Below, piece by piece: positions 11,917 to 20,122 of a stretch of DNA of 41,761 nucleotides (its first letter is position 1; the number at the start of each line of letters is the position of its first letter). Source of the stretch: a virus; the IMG/VR virus record IMGVR_UViG_3300017759_000017, positions 1-41,761 of that record. One strand, 5' to 3'. Position numbers and translations under genes: made by a program. The notes beneath the pieces were generated by a model. That model saw only the letters and a list, made by a program, of their open reading frames with translations. It had not been told where the DNA came from and made no database searches.

Positions 11917-13430
11917 TAAGTGAAAATTTAATTAAACTTAGAGAGTTATACTTTCAAAGAGCAGTACAACAATCTAAAGATAGCTTCCTACATTTTGTAG
12001 GTTTATTTGCTCCTACTCTTGTACCTGATTGGGTAATGGGTAAACATATACAAGTTATCTCTGATAAATTACAAAAGGTTGAGAGTGGTGAAATAAAAAG
12101 ACTGATGGTCTTCTTACCTCCACGTTCTTCTAAGTCAGTAATCTGTTCTAAATTATTTCCTGCATGGTATGTAGGTAGACATCCACAACATGAAATACTG
12201 TGTGTCTCACACTCTGACCAACTGGCTTCAGACTTTGGTAGGTCAGTAAGAGATTTAGTTAACTTTGATTTATTTAATAATGTTTTTCCTAGTGTAAGTT
12301 TAAGAAGTGATGTAAGAGCAGCAGGTAAATGGAAAACAAATGAAGGTGGAACTTATTATGCTGCAGGTGTTAGAAGTCAGATAGCTGGTCGTGGTGCACA
12401 TATAGCAATCTTAGATGACGTAATGTCTGAAGAAGATTCATTCTCTGCAACAGGTAGAAGATATGTAAAAGAGTGGTACCCCTCAGGATTAAGAACTCGT
12501 ATTATGCCTAATGGTTCAATAGTTATTATTAATACTCGTTATCATGAAGATGATTTATGTGGTTGGCTGTTAAGACAAGAATCACAAGTTGAATTAGAAA
12601 ACAAATGGGAAGTTATAAAAATACCTGCTTGGGTAGATGAAGATACAAGTAAGTTATTAAAGTTACCTGTAGGGTCTTCGTACTTTCCTGAATGGAAATC
12701 AAAAGAAGTTTTAAAGAATGATGAAGAAGAAATAAAAGCAAGTAATGGTTCACGTTATTGGGAATCATTATATATGCAAAATCCTGTACCTGATGAAGGT
12801 GGTCTTATAAAAAAGAAATGGATTGAATGGTGGGATTATGATGAACCACCTGAATGTAATTATATTATACAAACATATGATACTGCATTCTCAACAAAGA
12901 CAACTGCTGACTTTAGTGTAATACAAACTTGGGGAATCTTTGAAGATATAGAAACAGATTCTAATGGTGTTGAAAGATGGGTATCTAATTTAATTTTATT
13001 AGGAAATGAACGAGGAAGATTTGATTATCCTACATTAAGAATGAAAGCACAAGAACTCTATGATTATCATAAACCTGATGTATGTATTATAGAAAAGAAG
13101 GCAAGTGGACAATCACTAATCCAGGACATGCGAAGAGCAGGTCTGCCTGTTTTGGATTATATACCTGATAGAGATAAGACTGCAAGAGTATATGCAGCAA
13201 CCCCATTAATGGAAGCAGGGAGAGTCTGGTTGCCAAAAGGCAAAGAATGGAGTGATGATTTATTTAGTGAAGCAATAATGTTTCCTAATGGAAGACATGA
13301 TGACCAAGTAGATGCAATGACAATGGCAATACATTACATGAAAGAGTCTTGGAATTTAACTCATCCAGATGACCCTGATTATGATGAAGGGTATGAAAGA
13401 AAAAAAAGAGTTGCATACTGGAAATTTTAA
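11913..13430 (+). CDS. terL: terminase large subunit
   Basis: 505 residues, usual for the family. The ATPase has a Walker A-like PPRSSKS near residues 69-75 and Walker B AILDDV near 165-170, with a coupling-type TRYHEDDLCGWL further on. The C-terminal RNase H-like nuclease shows QTYDTAF, IIEKKASGQSL and GRHDDQVDAM, the acidic residues for cutting concatemeric DNA. It powers packaging through the portal with the small subunit encoded upstream. The start is a GTG overlapping the preceding stop. Serine replaces the common His-Gly of the P-loop (PPRHGKS in many relatives), a tolerated variation. Confidence 0.95.
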   Translation: MISENLIKLRELYFQRAVQQSKDSFLHFVGLFAPTLVPDWVMGKHIQVISDKLQKVESGEIKRLMVFLPPRSSKSVICSKLFPAWYVGRHPQHEILCVSHSDQLASDFGRSVRDLVNFDLFNNVFPSVSLRSDVRAAGKWKTNEGGTYYAAGVRSQIAGRGAHIAILDDVMSEEDSFSATGRRYVKEWYPSGLRTRIMPNGSIVIINTRYHEDDLCGWLLRQESQVELENKWEVIKIPAWVDEDTSKLLKLPVGSSYFPEWKSKEVLKNDEEEIKASNGSRYWESLYMQNPVPDEGGLIKKKWIEWWDYDEPPECNYIIQTYDTAFSTKTTADFSVIQTWGIFEDIETDSNGVERWVSNLILLGNERGRFDYPTLRMKAQELYDYHKPDVCIIEKKASGQSLIQDMRRAGLPVLDYIPDRDKTARVYAATPLMEAGRVWLPKGKEWSDDLFSEAIMFPNGRHDDQVDAMTMAIHYMKESWNLTHPDDPDYDEGYERKKRVAYWKF

Positions 13431-13439
13431 GTGTATAAT
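13411..13439 (+). promoter_or_regulatory. candidate sigma-70 promoter before portal gene
   Basis: TTGCAT (13411-13416), 17 bases, then a perfect TATAAT (13434-13439), 30 bases before the portal start. The -35 hexamer matches only in TTG and lies in the end of the terminase gene. Similar TTGNAT-17-TATNAT arrangements precede the scaffold and tail genes. Confidence 0.4.
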
Positions 13440-13469
13440 ATTAACCATTAACAACTGTGAAAGAGTAAT

Positions 13470-15893
13470 ATGGCAACTGAAAAAAATCCCTTTGAACCTA
13501 TTCCTGATATGGAAGAGATTACACAGGACAATATTGAAATAGAAGAACAAGATGTAGCTACGAATCCTGAAAGTGTTATGATGATGGATGATGGTTCAGC
13601 AGTAGTAGACCTTACAGGTAAACCTGCTATGATGTCTGAAGAAGAAATGGAAGGTGGACATTATGATAACTTAGTACCTTTCTTAGATGAAACAGAGTTA
13701 GATGATATAGCAAGTGAAGTTATTGAAAAATATACAGCAGATAAATCTTCAAGAGGAGAATGGGAACAAACATTTGAAAGAGGATTTGATTTACTAGGTT
13801 TAAAACTAAAAGAAACTTCAGAACCCTTTGAAGGTGCATGTACTGCAGTTCACCCACTCTTAATAGAGTCAGCAGTGAAGTTTCAATCTAAAGCATCACA
13901 AGAATTATTTCCACCAGGTGGTCCTGTTAAATCTCAAATAATTGGAGTAGAAACAGCAGATAAACAGCAACAAGCAGAACGTGTTAAACAGTTTATGAAT
14001 TATCAGATAACTGATGTTATGCCTGAATACTTTCATGAGTTTGAAAGAATGTTATTTCATCTACCTATTATAGGTTCAGCATTTAAAAAGATTTATTATG
14101 ATGCATCTATAGATAGACCTTGTTCAGAGTTTGTACCTGTTGACCAGTTCTATGTTTCTTATCATGCATCAGACTTAAGAAAAGCTGATAGATATACACA
14201 TGTTATTTTAAGAAACCCAAATGATTTAGCAAAAGATATTGCAGCAGGAGTCTATGAAGATTTAGAATTACCTGAAGCAACTTCAGTTGACCCTACAAGT
14301 ATGTCAATGAAAGTTGACGAGATAATGGGTACGTCAGTTCCTGAAGATACTGACCCTCAATATACTTTATTAGAGCAACATTGTTATTTAGATTTACCTG
14401 AACCTTATGGTGATGAAGAAGGAATTGCTTTACCTTATATTGTTACAGTTGAAGAACAATCAAGAAAAGTTTTATCTATAAGAAGAAACTATAATGAAGA
14501 TGACCCAAAAAAACAAAAGAAGATGTTCTTTACTCATTATAAGTTTGTACCTGGTTTTGGTTTTTATGGTTTAGGTCTTATACATTTCTTAGGTAATCTA
14601 ACTATGACTGCAACTGCAGCTATGAGAAACTTAGTTGACTCTGGTCAGTTTGCAACATTACCTGCAGGATTTAAAGCTAAAGGTGTAAAGGTAGTTGGTG
14701 ATAATGAACCATTAGCTCCTGGTGAATTTAGAGATGTAGAATCTACTGGTATTGATTTAAATAGAGCCATTGTTCCATTACCTTATAAAGAACCTTCTAA
14801 TACATTATTTCAGATGTTAGGTTTTATTGCTGGAGCTGGACAAAAGTTTGCAGACTCTACTGAAAAAGTTATTAGTGATTCAACTAATTATGGACCAGTA
14901 GGTACAACTATGGCATTACTAGAAGCATCTAGTAAATTTTTTAGTGCCATACATAAAAGAATACATAACTCTCAGAAAGAAGAGTTTAAGATATTGGCAA
15001 GGATTAATTTTGAATCCTTACCTGACCAATATCCATATGAAGTTCCTGGTGGAAGTCCTACAATATTTAAACAGGACTTTGATGGTAAGGTTGACGTAAT
15101 TCCTGTCAGCGACCCAAACATACCATCTAGTGCACATAGATTAATGCTTTCACAGTTGGCATTACAACTCGCTAGTCAAGCACCCCCAGGAAGCTACAAT
15201 ATACAAGCACTCCATAGAACTATTTTAGAAGCTGCTAATATGCCTAACTTAGATATGATATTGCCACCACAACAACGACCACAGGCACTTGACCCTGTAT
15301 CAGATATACAAAATGCAGTAAAAGGTGTACCTATTGCAGCTTTTCCAGGACAAAATCATATGGCACATATTACAGTTAAGACTGCATATATGTCTGACCC
15401 TATGAATGGAGGTAGTCCAATTATGGAAAAAGTTAAACCAGTTCTTGAATCAAATATAAAAGAACATATGATTATGAAATATCAAGAAGAAATGAATGGA
15501 ATGGTAAATGGAATGGTATCAGGAGTTGCAACTGACCCTGCAACCTTACAACAAGTACAAGCACAAGCTGCTCAACAAATTTCACAAGCTAACCAAGCAA
15601 TGGGTGTACCTCAATCCCCAGAACAACAAATGGTTGAGCTTGAGAAACAAAGACTTAAAATTGAAGAAGAAAAATTAGGTCTTGATGCACTACAAGAAGC
15701 TGCTAGTTTATCTGTTAAACAACGTGAACTAACTCTTAAAGAAGAAGACCAAGGTATTAAAGCACTTAAAGAAGGTGCTTCAATAGCAATTAAGAGAACA
15801 GAGAACGAAAAAAATAGACAATCTAAAATTGCAGAAACAACAATAAAAACTCTTGGGAAGTTAGCTCAAGAAGAAATAAAAGGAGAAAACTAA
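13470..15893 (+). CDS. portal protein, 807 aa, podovirus type
   Basis: A large portal in the expected place after the terminase. An acidic N-terminus (to about residue 70) is followed by a typical core: FDLLGLKLKETSEPFEGACTAVHPLLIESAVKFQSKASQELFPPGGPVK, then PVDQFYVSYHASDLRKADRY, and FFTHYKFVPGFGFYGLGLIHFLGNL. The C-terminus (from about 690) is a long Gln/Glu/Lys-rich coiled coil, as in P22-like barrels. It forms the dodecameric ring at the capsid vertex that passes DNA and joins the neck. GAAAGAG precedes the start. Confidence 0.9.
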   Translation: MATEKNPFEPIPDMEEITQDNIEIEEQDVATNPESVMMMDDGSAVVDLTGKPAMMSEEEMEGGHYDNLVPFLDETELDDIASEVIEKYTADKSSRGEWEQTFERGFDLLGLKLKETSEPFEGACTAVHPLLIESAVKFQSKASQELFPPGGPVKSQIIGVETADKQQQAERVKQFMNYQITDVMPEYFHEFERMLFHLPIIGSAFKKIYYDASIDRPCSEFVPVDQFYVSYHASDLRKADRYTHVILRNPNDLAKDIAAGVYEDLELPEATSVDPTSMSMKVDEIMGTSVPEDTDPQYTLLEQHCYLDLPEPYGDEEGIALPYIVTVEEQSRKVLSIRRNYNEDDPKKQKKMFFTHYKFVPGFGFYGLGLIHFLGNLTMTATAAMRNLVDSGQFATLPAGFKAKGVKVVGDNEPLAPGEFRDVESTGIDLNRAIVPLPYKEPSNTLFQMLGFIAGAGQKFADSTEKVISDSTNYGPVGTTMALLEASSKFFSAIHKRIHNSQKEEFKILARINFESLPDQYPYEVPGGSPTIFKQDFDGKVDVIPVSDPNIPSSAHRLMLSQLALQLASQAPPGSYNIQALHRTILEAANMPNLDMILPPQQRPQALDPVSDIQNAVKGVPIAAFPGQNHMAHITVKTAYMSDPMNGGSPIMEKVKPVLESNIKEHMIMKYQEEMNGMVNGMVSGVATDPATLQQVQAQAAQQISQANQAMGVPQSPEQQMVELEKQRLKIEEEKLGLDALQEAASLSVKQRELTLKEEDQGIKALKEGASIAIKRTENEKNRQSKIAETTIKTLGKLAQEEIKGEN

Positions 15894-15894
15894 T

Positions 15895-16056
15895 ATGAAT
15901 AATAAACCAATTATAAGTGGTCCAGGACCAGATACTTTTGGAGACTCAAGTAAATTAACAACTGAAAACTTTTCTATTAGAGCAAAGAAAGCTGTTAAGA
16001 GACAAGACCCAGGCTATGCTTATCAACCAGCAGGTGGTAGTAAAGTAAAAGGTTAA
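15895..16056 (+). CDS. hypothetical protein, 53 aa
   Basis: Begins one base after the portal stop with AAAGGAG in front. MNNKPIISGPGPDTFGDSSKLT, then a basic stretch (IRAKKAVKRQDPGY) and a Gly-rich end. Probably a small virion or assembly protein, judged only from position. Confidence 0.6.
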   Translation: MNNKPIISGPGPDTFGDSSKLTTENFSIRAKKAVKRQDPGYAYQPAGGSKVKG

Positions 16057-16063
16057 ATTATTT

Positions 16064-16267
16064 ATGGACAATATTCTAAAAGAAATTGGACATGAAATAG
16101 ATAAAGAAATAAGTCAGATTCAAGTAATGTTAGGGGATGGAGTCTGTGAGGATTATGCCCAATATAAACAAATGGTAGGTTCAATAGTAGGTTTAAAAAA
16201 ATCTAAAGAACTTATTAAAACAATATATACTAACATGATAAATGGAGATGATGATGCAGACGATTAA
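16064..16267 (+). CDS. conserved phage hypothetical protein, 67 aa, helical
   Basis: Starts MDNILKEIGHEIDKEISQIQVMLGDGVCEDYAQYKQMVGSIVGLKKSKELI. This pattern, a short helical protein with GDGVCEDYAQYKQMVG, appears after the portal in many podovirus genomes (from memory), function unknown. No clear ribosome binding site. Ends just before the co-chaperonin gene. Confidence 0.7.
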   Translation: MDNILKEIGHEIDKEISQIQVMLGDGVCEDYAQYKQMVGSIVGLKKSKELIKTIYTNMINGDDDADD

Positions 16268-16268
16268 A

Positions 16269-16670
16269 ATGCCACAAGCAATTAAAAATGATAAATGGAC
16301 TAACAAAGATGAATTACCTGACCCTACAATATTACCAGAGTTACCAGGTTACCATGTACTGGTTCGCCCTGTTTCAATAAAAGATAAAACTAAAGGTGGT
16401 ATTATGCTACCTGAATCTGTTAAGAGTGATATTGCTTATTTAACAACAGTAGGTAGAGTATTAAAGATAGGAGATATAGCATATAAAGATAATGATAAAT
16501 TTCCTAATGGACCTTGGTGTAAAATAGGTGACCATGTATGTTATGGTAAACACACAGGTCAAAAACTTTTATATAAAGGAGTAAGACTTATATTATTATT
16601 TGATGACCAAATAATTATGAGAGTACAAAATCCTAAAGATTTAGATACAACTTATAATCTATCTAATTAA
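16269..16670 (+). CDS. groES: GroES-like co-chaperonin (Cpn10 family)
   Basis: From MPQAIKND the product is 133 residues. PGYHVLVRPVSIKDKTKGGIMLPES (about residues 28-52) corresponds to the first strands and mobile loop region of Cpn10. TVGRVLKIGDIAY and KIGDHVCYGKHTGQKLLYKGVRLILLFDDQIIMRV match the core barrel. The KTKGGI loop should contact host GroEL. Phage co-chaperonins such as T4 gp31 help fold the capsid protein, which fits its position before the capsid genes. An in-frame extension to 16242 overlaps the previous gene and is not preferred. Confidence 0.85.
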   Translation: MPQAIKNDKWTNKDELPDPTILPELPGYHVLVRPVSIKDKTKGGIMLPESVKSDIAYLTTVGRVLKIGDIAYKDNDKFPNGPWCKIGDHVCYGKHTGQKLLYKGVRLILLFDDQIIMRVQNPKDLDTTYNLSN

Positions 16671-16671
16671 T

Positions 16672-16869
16672 ATGAAAGAAAAATTAAAACAAGCCTTTCT
16701 GTCTCATGCAGATGGTCATGTTAAAAAACATGTTGCAAATGTTGAAGTGTTATTAAATAATCCTATGGGTATAGCTCAACATGGTGACATACTTACTGAA
16801 GTTGAAAAAGAACTTGAAGAAGTGGCGAAGTACGAAGATTTAATTAATGTAATGAATAAATATTTTTAA
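16672..16869 (+). CDS. conserved phage hypothetical protein, 65 aa, helical
   Basis: Starts MKEKLKQAFLSHADGHVKKHVANVEVLLNNPMGIAQHGDILTEVEKELEEVAKYEDL. The SHADGHxxKH and NVEVLLNNPMGI pattern recurs in marine podoviruses and cyanophages (from memory), role unknown. Follows the co-chaperonin stop by one base. His-rich first half could hold a metal, which is speculative. Confidence 0.75.
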   Translation: MKEKLKQAFLSHADGHVKKHVANVEVLLNNPMGIAQHGDILTEVEKELEEVAKYEDLINVMNKYF

Positions 16870-16881
16870 AGGAGTAGTATT

Positions 16882-17010
16882 ATGTTATTAACTAAAAAAA
16901 TAATAAAGTTCTCTAACACATATTTTATAAAAATTCCTGAAGCTATGAAAGGTTTATGGGATTTATCTGAAAATCGTTGGGGATATAAAAAGGTAAAAAA
17001 TAATGACTAA
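16882..17010 (+). CDS. hypothetical protein, 42 aa, basic
   Basis: Preceded by AAAGGAG. MLLTKKIIKFSNTYFIKIPEAMKGLWDLSENRWGYKKVKNND. A small Trp-containing basic protein; overlaps the next gene start by 8 bases. No family recognised. Confidence 0.55.
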   Translation: MLLTKKIIKFSNTYFIKIPEAMKGLWDLSENRWGYKKVKNND

Positions 17011-17260
17011 ACTATGTGCAAGGGGGAAAAATGCTGCGAAACGTAAATTTAAAGTTTATCCAAGTGCGTATGCAAATGCGTATGCTTCTAAAATCTGTGC
17101 AGGAAAAATTAAAGACCCTAGTGGAAAAAAGAAAAAAGATTGGAAAGGCTCTGCAAAAAAAATGGTTGTTGGTAAAAAGGTGGGTAAACCACAAGGTAAA
17201 GTTGCTAGGGGTTGTGGTGCAATTATTCCTACTAGAAAGAAAAAAACCAAGTATGCTTAA
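17003..17260 (+). CDS. small basic phage protein with KVYPSAYANAYASK motif, 85 aa
   Basis: MTKLCARGKNAAKRKFKVYPSAYANAYASKICAGK is a motif found in many small basic phage proteins of unknown function (from memory). The remainder is Lys/Gly-rich (GKKKKDWKGSAKKMVVGKKVGK) with three Cys. High positive charge suggests binding to packaged DNA or to the capsid interior. Other open frames across this interval are shadows caused by the Lys-rich composition. Confidence 0.75.
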   Translation: MTKLCARGKNAAKRKFKVYPSAYANAYASKICAGKIKDPSGKKKKDWKGSAKKMVVGKKVGKPQGKVARGCGAIIPTRKKKTKYA

Positions 17261-17289
17261 ATTTAGAAAAAGACCTAAGTTAAAAGATG

Positions 17290-17385
17290 ATGAATAAATA
17301 TACACAAAGACAATGGGATAGAACTGTAGGTTATGGTAAAGTTCCAGATAAATATAAATTAAAAGAAGAAAAAAAGAATGGCTAA
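17290..17385 (+). CDS. possible small protein, 31 aa
   Basis: MNKYTQRQWDRTVGYGKVPDKYKLKEEKKNG fills the 117-base gap between two basic-protein genes and overlaps the next start by 8 bases. There is no strong ribosome binding site, so support is mainly positional. Confidence 0.35.
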   Translation: MNKYTQRQWDRTVGYGKVPDKYKLKEEKKNG

Positions 17386-17650
17386 AAAAGGTGGACTTAA
17401 AAAATGGTTTAAAGAAGATTGGGTAGATATATCTACAGGTAAACCATGTGGCAGAAAATCTGCTAAGTCTTCAAAAAGAAAATATCCAGTCTGTAGACCT
17501 AAGGCAGTTGCAAATAAAATGACTGCTTCACAAAAGTCATCTGCAGTTAAAAGAAAAAGAAATAAAAGTAATGCTGGACCTAAACCAACTTCCATAAAGT
17601 ACCCTATTAGTGCAAGTGGGAGGAAACAAAAAACAAGAAGGAAAACATAA
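17378..17650 (+). CDS. basic phage/viral protein resembling DUF5872, 90 aa
   Basis: MAKKGGLKKWFKEDWVDISTGKPCGRKSAKSSKRKYPVCRPKAVANKM is a well-conserved pattern I associate with DUF5872, found in phages and large eukaryotic viruses. KEDWVDI, PCGR, YPVCRPKA and a C-terminal YPISASGRK are the hallmarks. Very basic; two Cys could bind a metal. Its function is unknown, but late position and charge suggest a virion DNA-binding protein. Shares one base with the next start. Confidence 0.75.
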   Translation: MAKKGGLKKWFKEDWVDISTGKPCGRKSAKSSKRKYPVCRPKAVANKMTASQKSSAVKRKRNKSNAGPKPTSIKYPISASGRKQKTRRKT

Positions 17651-18108
17651 TGATAGACCCATTTACAGCCTTTGCAGCCTTAAAAGCTGCTAGTAGTAGT
17701 ATTTCTACTGCTATAAAAGTTGGTAAAGATTTAACTTCAATGGGTGGTGCAGTTTCTAAGTGGGCAAAAGCTGAAGCTAGTCTACAAGTAGTTGCTAATC
17801 ATAAACCAGGAATGTTTGGAAAATTAACTGGTGTTGAGCAAAATGCTATTGATGCTCATTTTAGAAACGAAGAAGCTAAAAGACTTCGTGATGAAATGAG
17901 AGAACTGTTTGTTCTTTATGGTTCTCCAGGTCAATGGGATAGATTGCAAAGTGAGATTGCTGCTGAAAGAGCACGTCAAGCTGCTGCAGTTAAAGAACAA
18001 CTACGAAAGCAAAAGTTACGACATAATATTATTATAGGTGTTGTGTTAGGAATTATTGGTTTTGGTTTAATAACTTTAGAAATAATGTACTTGAAAGGAA
18101 TGTTATAA
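17650..18108 (+). CDS. conserved phage protein with C-terminal membrane anchor, 152 aa
   Basis: MIDPFTAFAALKAASSSISTAIKVGKDLTSMGGAVSKWAKAE begins a helical protein known from marine phages as a conserved protein of unknown function (from memory). Residues about 85-122 are charged helix (EEAKRLRDEMRELFVLYGSPGQW). A transmembrane helix lies at about 127-147 (IIIGVVLGIIGFGLITLEIMY), making it tail-anchored. Location among late genes allows a virion, ejection or lysis role. Confidence 0.75.
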   Translation: MIDPFTAFAALKAASSSISTAIKVGKDLTSMGGAVSKWAKAEASLQVVANHKPGMFGKLTGVEQNAIDAHFRNEEAKRLRDEMRELFVLYGSPGQWDRLQSEIAAERARQAAAVKEQLRKQKLRHNIIIGVVLGIIGFGLITLEIMYLKGML

Positions 18109-18221
18109 TGAAGAAATCTAAAATGGGTTATGCTGGTGGCAAGAAAGTTAAAATGGGATATGCTGGTGGTAAAAAAGTTAAGATGATGAATGCAGGTGGA
18201 ATTATTTCAGGTCCTAAATGA
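18108..18221 (+). CDS. tiny protein with tandem GYAGGKKVKM repeats, 37 aa
   Basis: The product reads MKKSK, then MGYAGGKKVK twice in tandem, then MMNAGGIISGPK. Its ATG is coupled to the upstream stop (TAATG) and its stop to the next ATG (ATGA). Similar GG-K motifs end several Lys-rich proteins further right. Possibly a capsid-binding or DNA-binding peptide. Confidence 0.55.
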   Translation: MKKSKMGYAGGKKVKMGYAGGKKVKMMNAGGIISGPK

Positions 18222-18886
18222 GTGAACTAATATCCAACATACCTTTTTTTAGGTGTTGGGTAAGGAAGGAGTTTACTCATAGTCATCAAAAATATCATGG
18301 GGAATATTTACATGGACTAGCAATTGCAGTTAATTGTATGCCTGATAGATGTTTAAGTTTCCAAGTTGTATTTACAGGTTGTGAAGCTGAAGAAAAAAAT
18401 TTACATGGTGGTGCTATGTGGGCACGAATGCCAATCACAGGTTTAATAGGTGATATACCTTTAGATGAATGGACACCTCCTATGGAAACACACTATGCTC
18501 AACCTTGGGATTGTCCAAGTCATAATCATAGTGTGATTGTTATGGACAGAGTTAGTTCAAGTCCTTGGTTATGTAAAGTAAATGGAGAATTTTATACTGG
18601 TAAATATTATTTTACTGTAGACTTTACAGGGAATGCAGTGGCAGATGACCCTGCACAACATAAACAATCTCATGTATTACATTTAACTTCAGGACCATAT
18701 AAAGGTGCAATGGTAGCTTTACCTAATAATAGAGTTAGAGTTACAAGTCCTGCAATGTGGTCAGCAGGTGAAGGTGCTCCAGATTTTATACCTTCACAAT
18801 ATAAACATACTGCTGAATGTCATGATGATTATATGGATGTTAATAAAACATTTGATAATTTATATAATGGTAAAAATAAAAAATGA
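18218..18886 (+). CDS. conserved marine phage protein, 222 aa
   Basis: A conserved late-gene protein (from memory, of unknown function) with GAMWARMPITGLIGDIPLDEWTPPMETHYAQPWDCPSHNHSV in the middle. It is rich in His, Trp and Cys and looks beta-structured; the His/Cys clusters (PWDCPSHNH, HKQSHVLH) may bind metal. No signal peptide. Probably a structural or enzymatic virion protein, judged from place alone. Confidence 0.7.
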   Translation: MSELISNIPFFRCWVRKEFTHSHQKYHGEYLHGLAIAVNCMPDRCLSFQVVFTGCEAEEKNLHGGAMWARMPITGLIGDIPLDEWTPPMETHYAQPWDCPSHNHSVIVMDRVSSSPWLCKVNGEFYTGKYYFTVDFTGNAVADDPAQHKQSHVLHLTSGPYKGAMVALPNNRVRVTSPAMWSAGEGAPDFIPSQYKHTAECHDDYMDVNKTFDNLYNGKNKK

Positions 18887-18987
18887 ATGAAAGAACAGTT
18901 AAAGGTGTAGTTGCTGCATTAAAAAAAGCATCAAAGGCACATGCAGCACAAGCTAAAAAATTAGAAAAGATGTTAAATAAAAAATAA
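18883..18987 (+). CDS. tiny basic helical protein, 34 aa
   Basis: MNERTVKGVVAALKKASKAHAAQAKKLEKMLNKK, an amphipathic, strongly basic helix. The pattern KKASKAHAAQAKKL recurs in small phage proteins (from memory). The ATG overlaps the preceding stop by 3 bases. Function unknown; DNA or capsid binding would fit. Confidence 0.55.
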   Translation: MNERTVKGVVAALKKASKAHAAQAKKLEKMLNKK

Positions 18988-18990
18988 CTC

Positions 18991-19019
18991 TTGTATCTCA
19001 TAGGGTTGTATAGTATTAT
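18991..19019 (+). promoter_or_regulatory. candidate sigma-70 promoter before scaffold/capsid genes
   Basis: TTGTAT (18991-18996), 17 bases, TATTAT (19014-19019). An AGTATT-ATA-AATACT hairpin overlaps the -10. It lies in the 84-base gap before the scaffold gene, a logical start for the capsid operon. Confidence 0.4.
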
Positions 19020-19071
19020 AAATACTTTATAACTTTACGTAATCGTTTGGTTCGTAACAAATGGAGATAAT

Positions 19072-20121
19072 ATGTCTAAAGAAGAAGAAACATGGAGTAA
19101 AATAGATACTTCAAAAAAAGAAGATACAGAAGATAAAGTAGATTTTGAGGTTGAAAAACCTTCAGTAGATTCTAAAGCTAAAGAAATGGCAGAAGTTGTT
19201 AAACAAGAAGTTGAAGTTGAACAAGAAAAGCCAGTTGAAGAAAAAGTAGAAGTAGAAGCTAAAGAAGAAACTCAACCAGTTGAACAAAAGTCTGAAGAAG
19301 AAAAAGCAACTGAAGGCATTGAAGGTAAACGTGCTGAAAAAAGAATCAGACAATTAGTTCGTCAAAAAAAAGAACGAGAAGAAGAGGTTCAAAAACTTTT
19401 AACTAAACAAAAAGAGTTAGAAGAAAGATTAAAAACAACTCATGACTCTCAGTTTGATTTAACTAAAACAAGTATTGAGTCTCAAGAAAAAAGTTTAGAA
19501 AATCAATTAGGTTTAGCTAAACAAAATTATTTAGATGCTTTTGAAAAAGATGATAAGAATCAATTATTAAAAGCACAAGAAGCATTAAATGAAGCTCAGA
19601 TAAATTTAAACACAGTTAAGAATAATAAGGTAAGTTTTGAGAAAGATTACGAGAGTTACCAAAATAGAATTAAACAACAACCCTTACAACAGACACCTCA
19701 ACAACCTCAACAACAATATGACCCTAAGGCAGTTGAGTGGGCAGAGGCTAACGAATGGTTTGGGAAAGACAGAGTAATGACTGCAGCAGCTTTAGCTGTA
19801 GACACTCAGTTAAAAGAAGAAGGTTTTGACCCATCAGATGATGACTTTTATAAAGAAGTAGATTCAAGAATAAGAACTACATTTCCAACAAAGTTTAATG
19901 ATGAGTCACAAGTTCGTCAGAAGGCTACGTCAAGTCCTTCTCAAGTGGTTGCAGGAACATCTCGCACTCCTGCTTCTAAAAAAATTAAGTTAACCCAAGA
20001 AGATGTTAGGTTAGCTAATAAATGGAATATACCACTTGATAGGTATGCCAAAGAAAAGGCAAAGGTTGAACAAACCAAAGAAGAATATACCACAATATCA
20101 ACAATGCGAAGGAGTTCATAA
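19072..20121 (+). CDS. head scaffolding protein
   Basis: 349 residues placed two genes upstream of the decoration-type and capsid genes. Residues 1-100 are an acidic low-complexity tail, about 100-200 a long charged coiled coil (KRIRQLVRQKKEREEEVQKLLTKQKELEERL), then a Gln/Pro linker (QQTPQQPQQQ). EWAEANEWFGKDRVMTAAALAVDTQLKEEGFDPSDDDFYKEVDSRI is a motif typical of podovirus scaffolds. It guides capsid assembly and leaves before DNA enters. GGAG precedes the start. Confidence 0.8.
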   Translation: MSKEEETWSKIDTSKKEDTEDKVDFEVEKPSVDSKAKEMAEVVKQEVEVEQEKPVEEKVEVEAKEETQPVEQKSEEEKATEGIEGKRAEKRIRQLVRQKKEREEEVQKLLTKQKELEERLKTTHDSQFDLTKTSIESQEKSLENQLGLAKQNYLDAFEKDDKNQLLKAQEALNEAQINLNTVKNNKVSFEKDYESYQNRIKQQPLQQTPQQPQQQYDPKAVEWAEANEWFGKDRVMTAAALAVDTQLKEEGFDPSDDDFYKEVDSRIRTTFPTKFNDESQVRQKATSSPSQVVAGTSRTPASKKIKLTQEDVRLANKWNIPLDRYAKEKAKVEQTKEEYTTISTMRRSS

Positions 20122-20122
20122 C

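Noticed and set aside
11699-11923. 74-residue frame between the terminase genes
   Set aside because: Overlaps both the membrane-protein gene and the 44-residue gene, which are coupled to their neighbours and fit better.
17253-17297. 14-residue frame MLKFRKRPKLKDDE
   Set aside because: Too short and without a clear ribosome binding site, though it lies in a gap.
17012-17305. Several frames on both strands over the basic-protein gene
   Set aside because: Produced by Lys-rich codons; only the frame at 17003 has a conserved phage protein motif.
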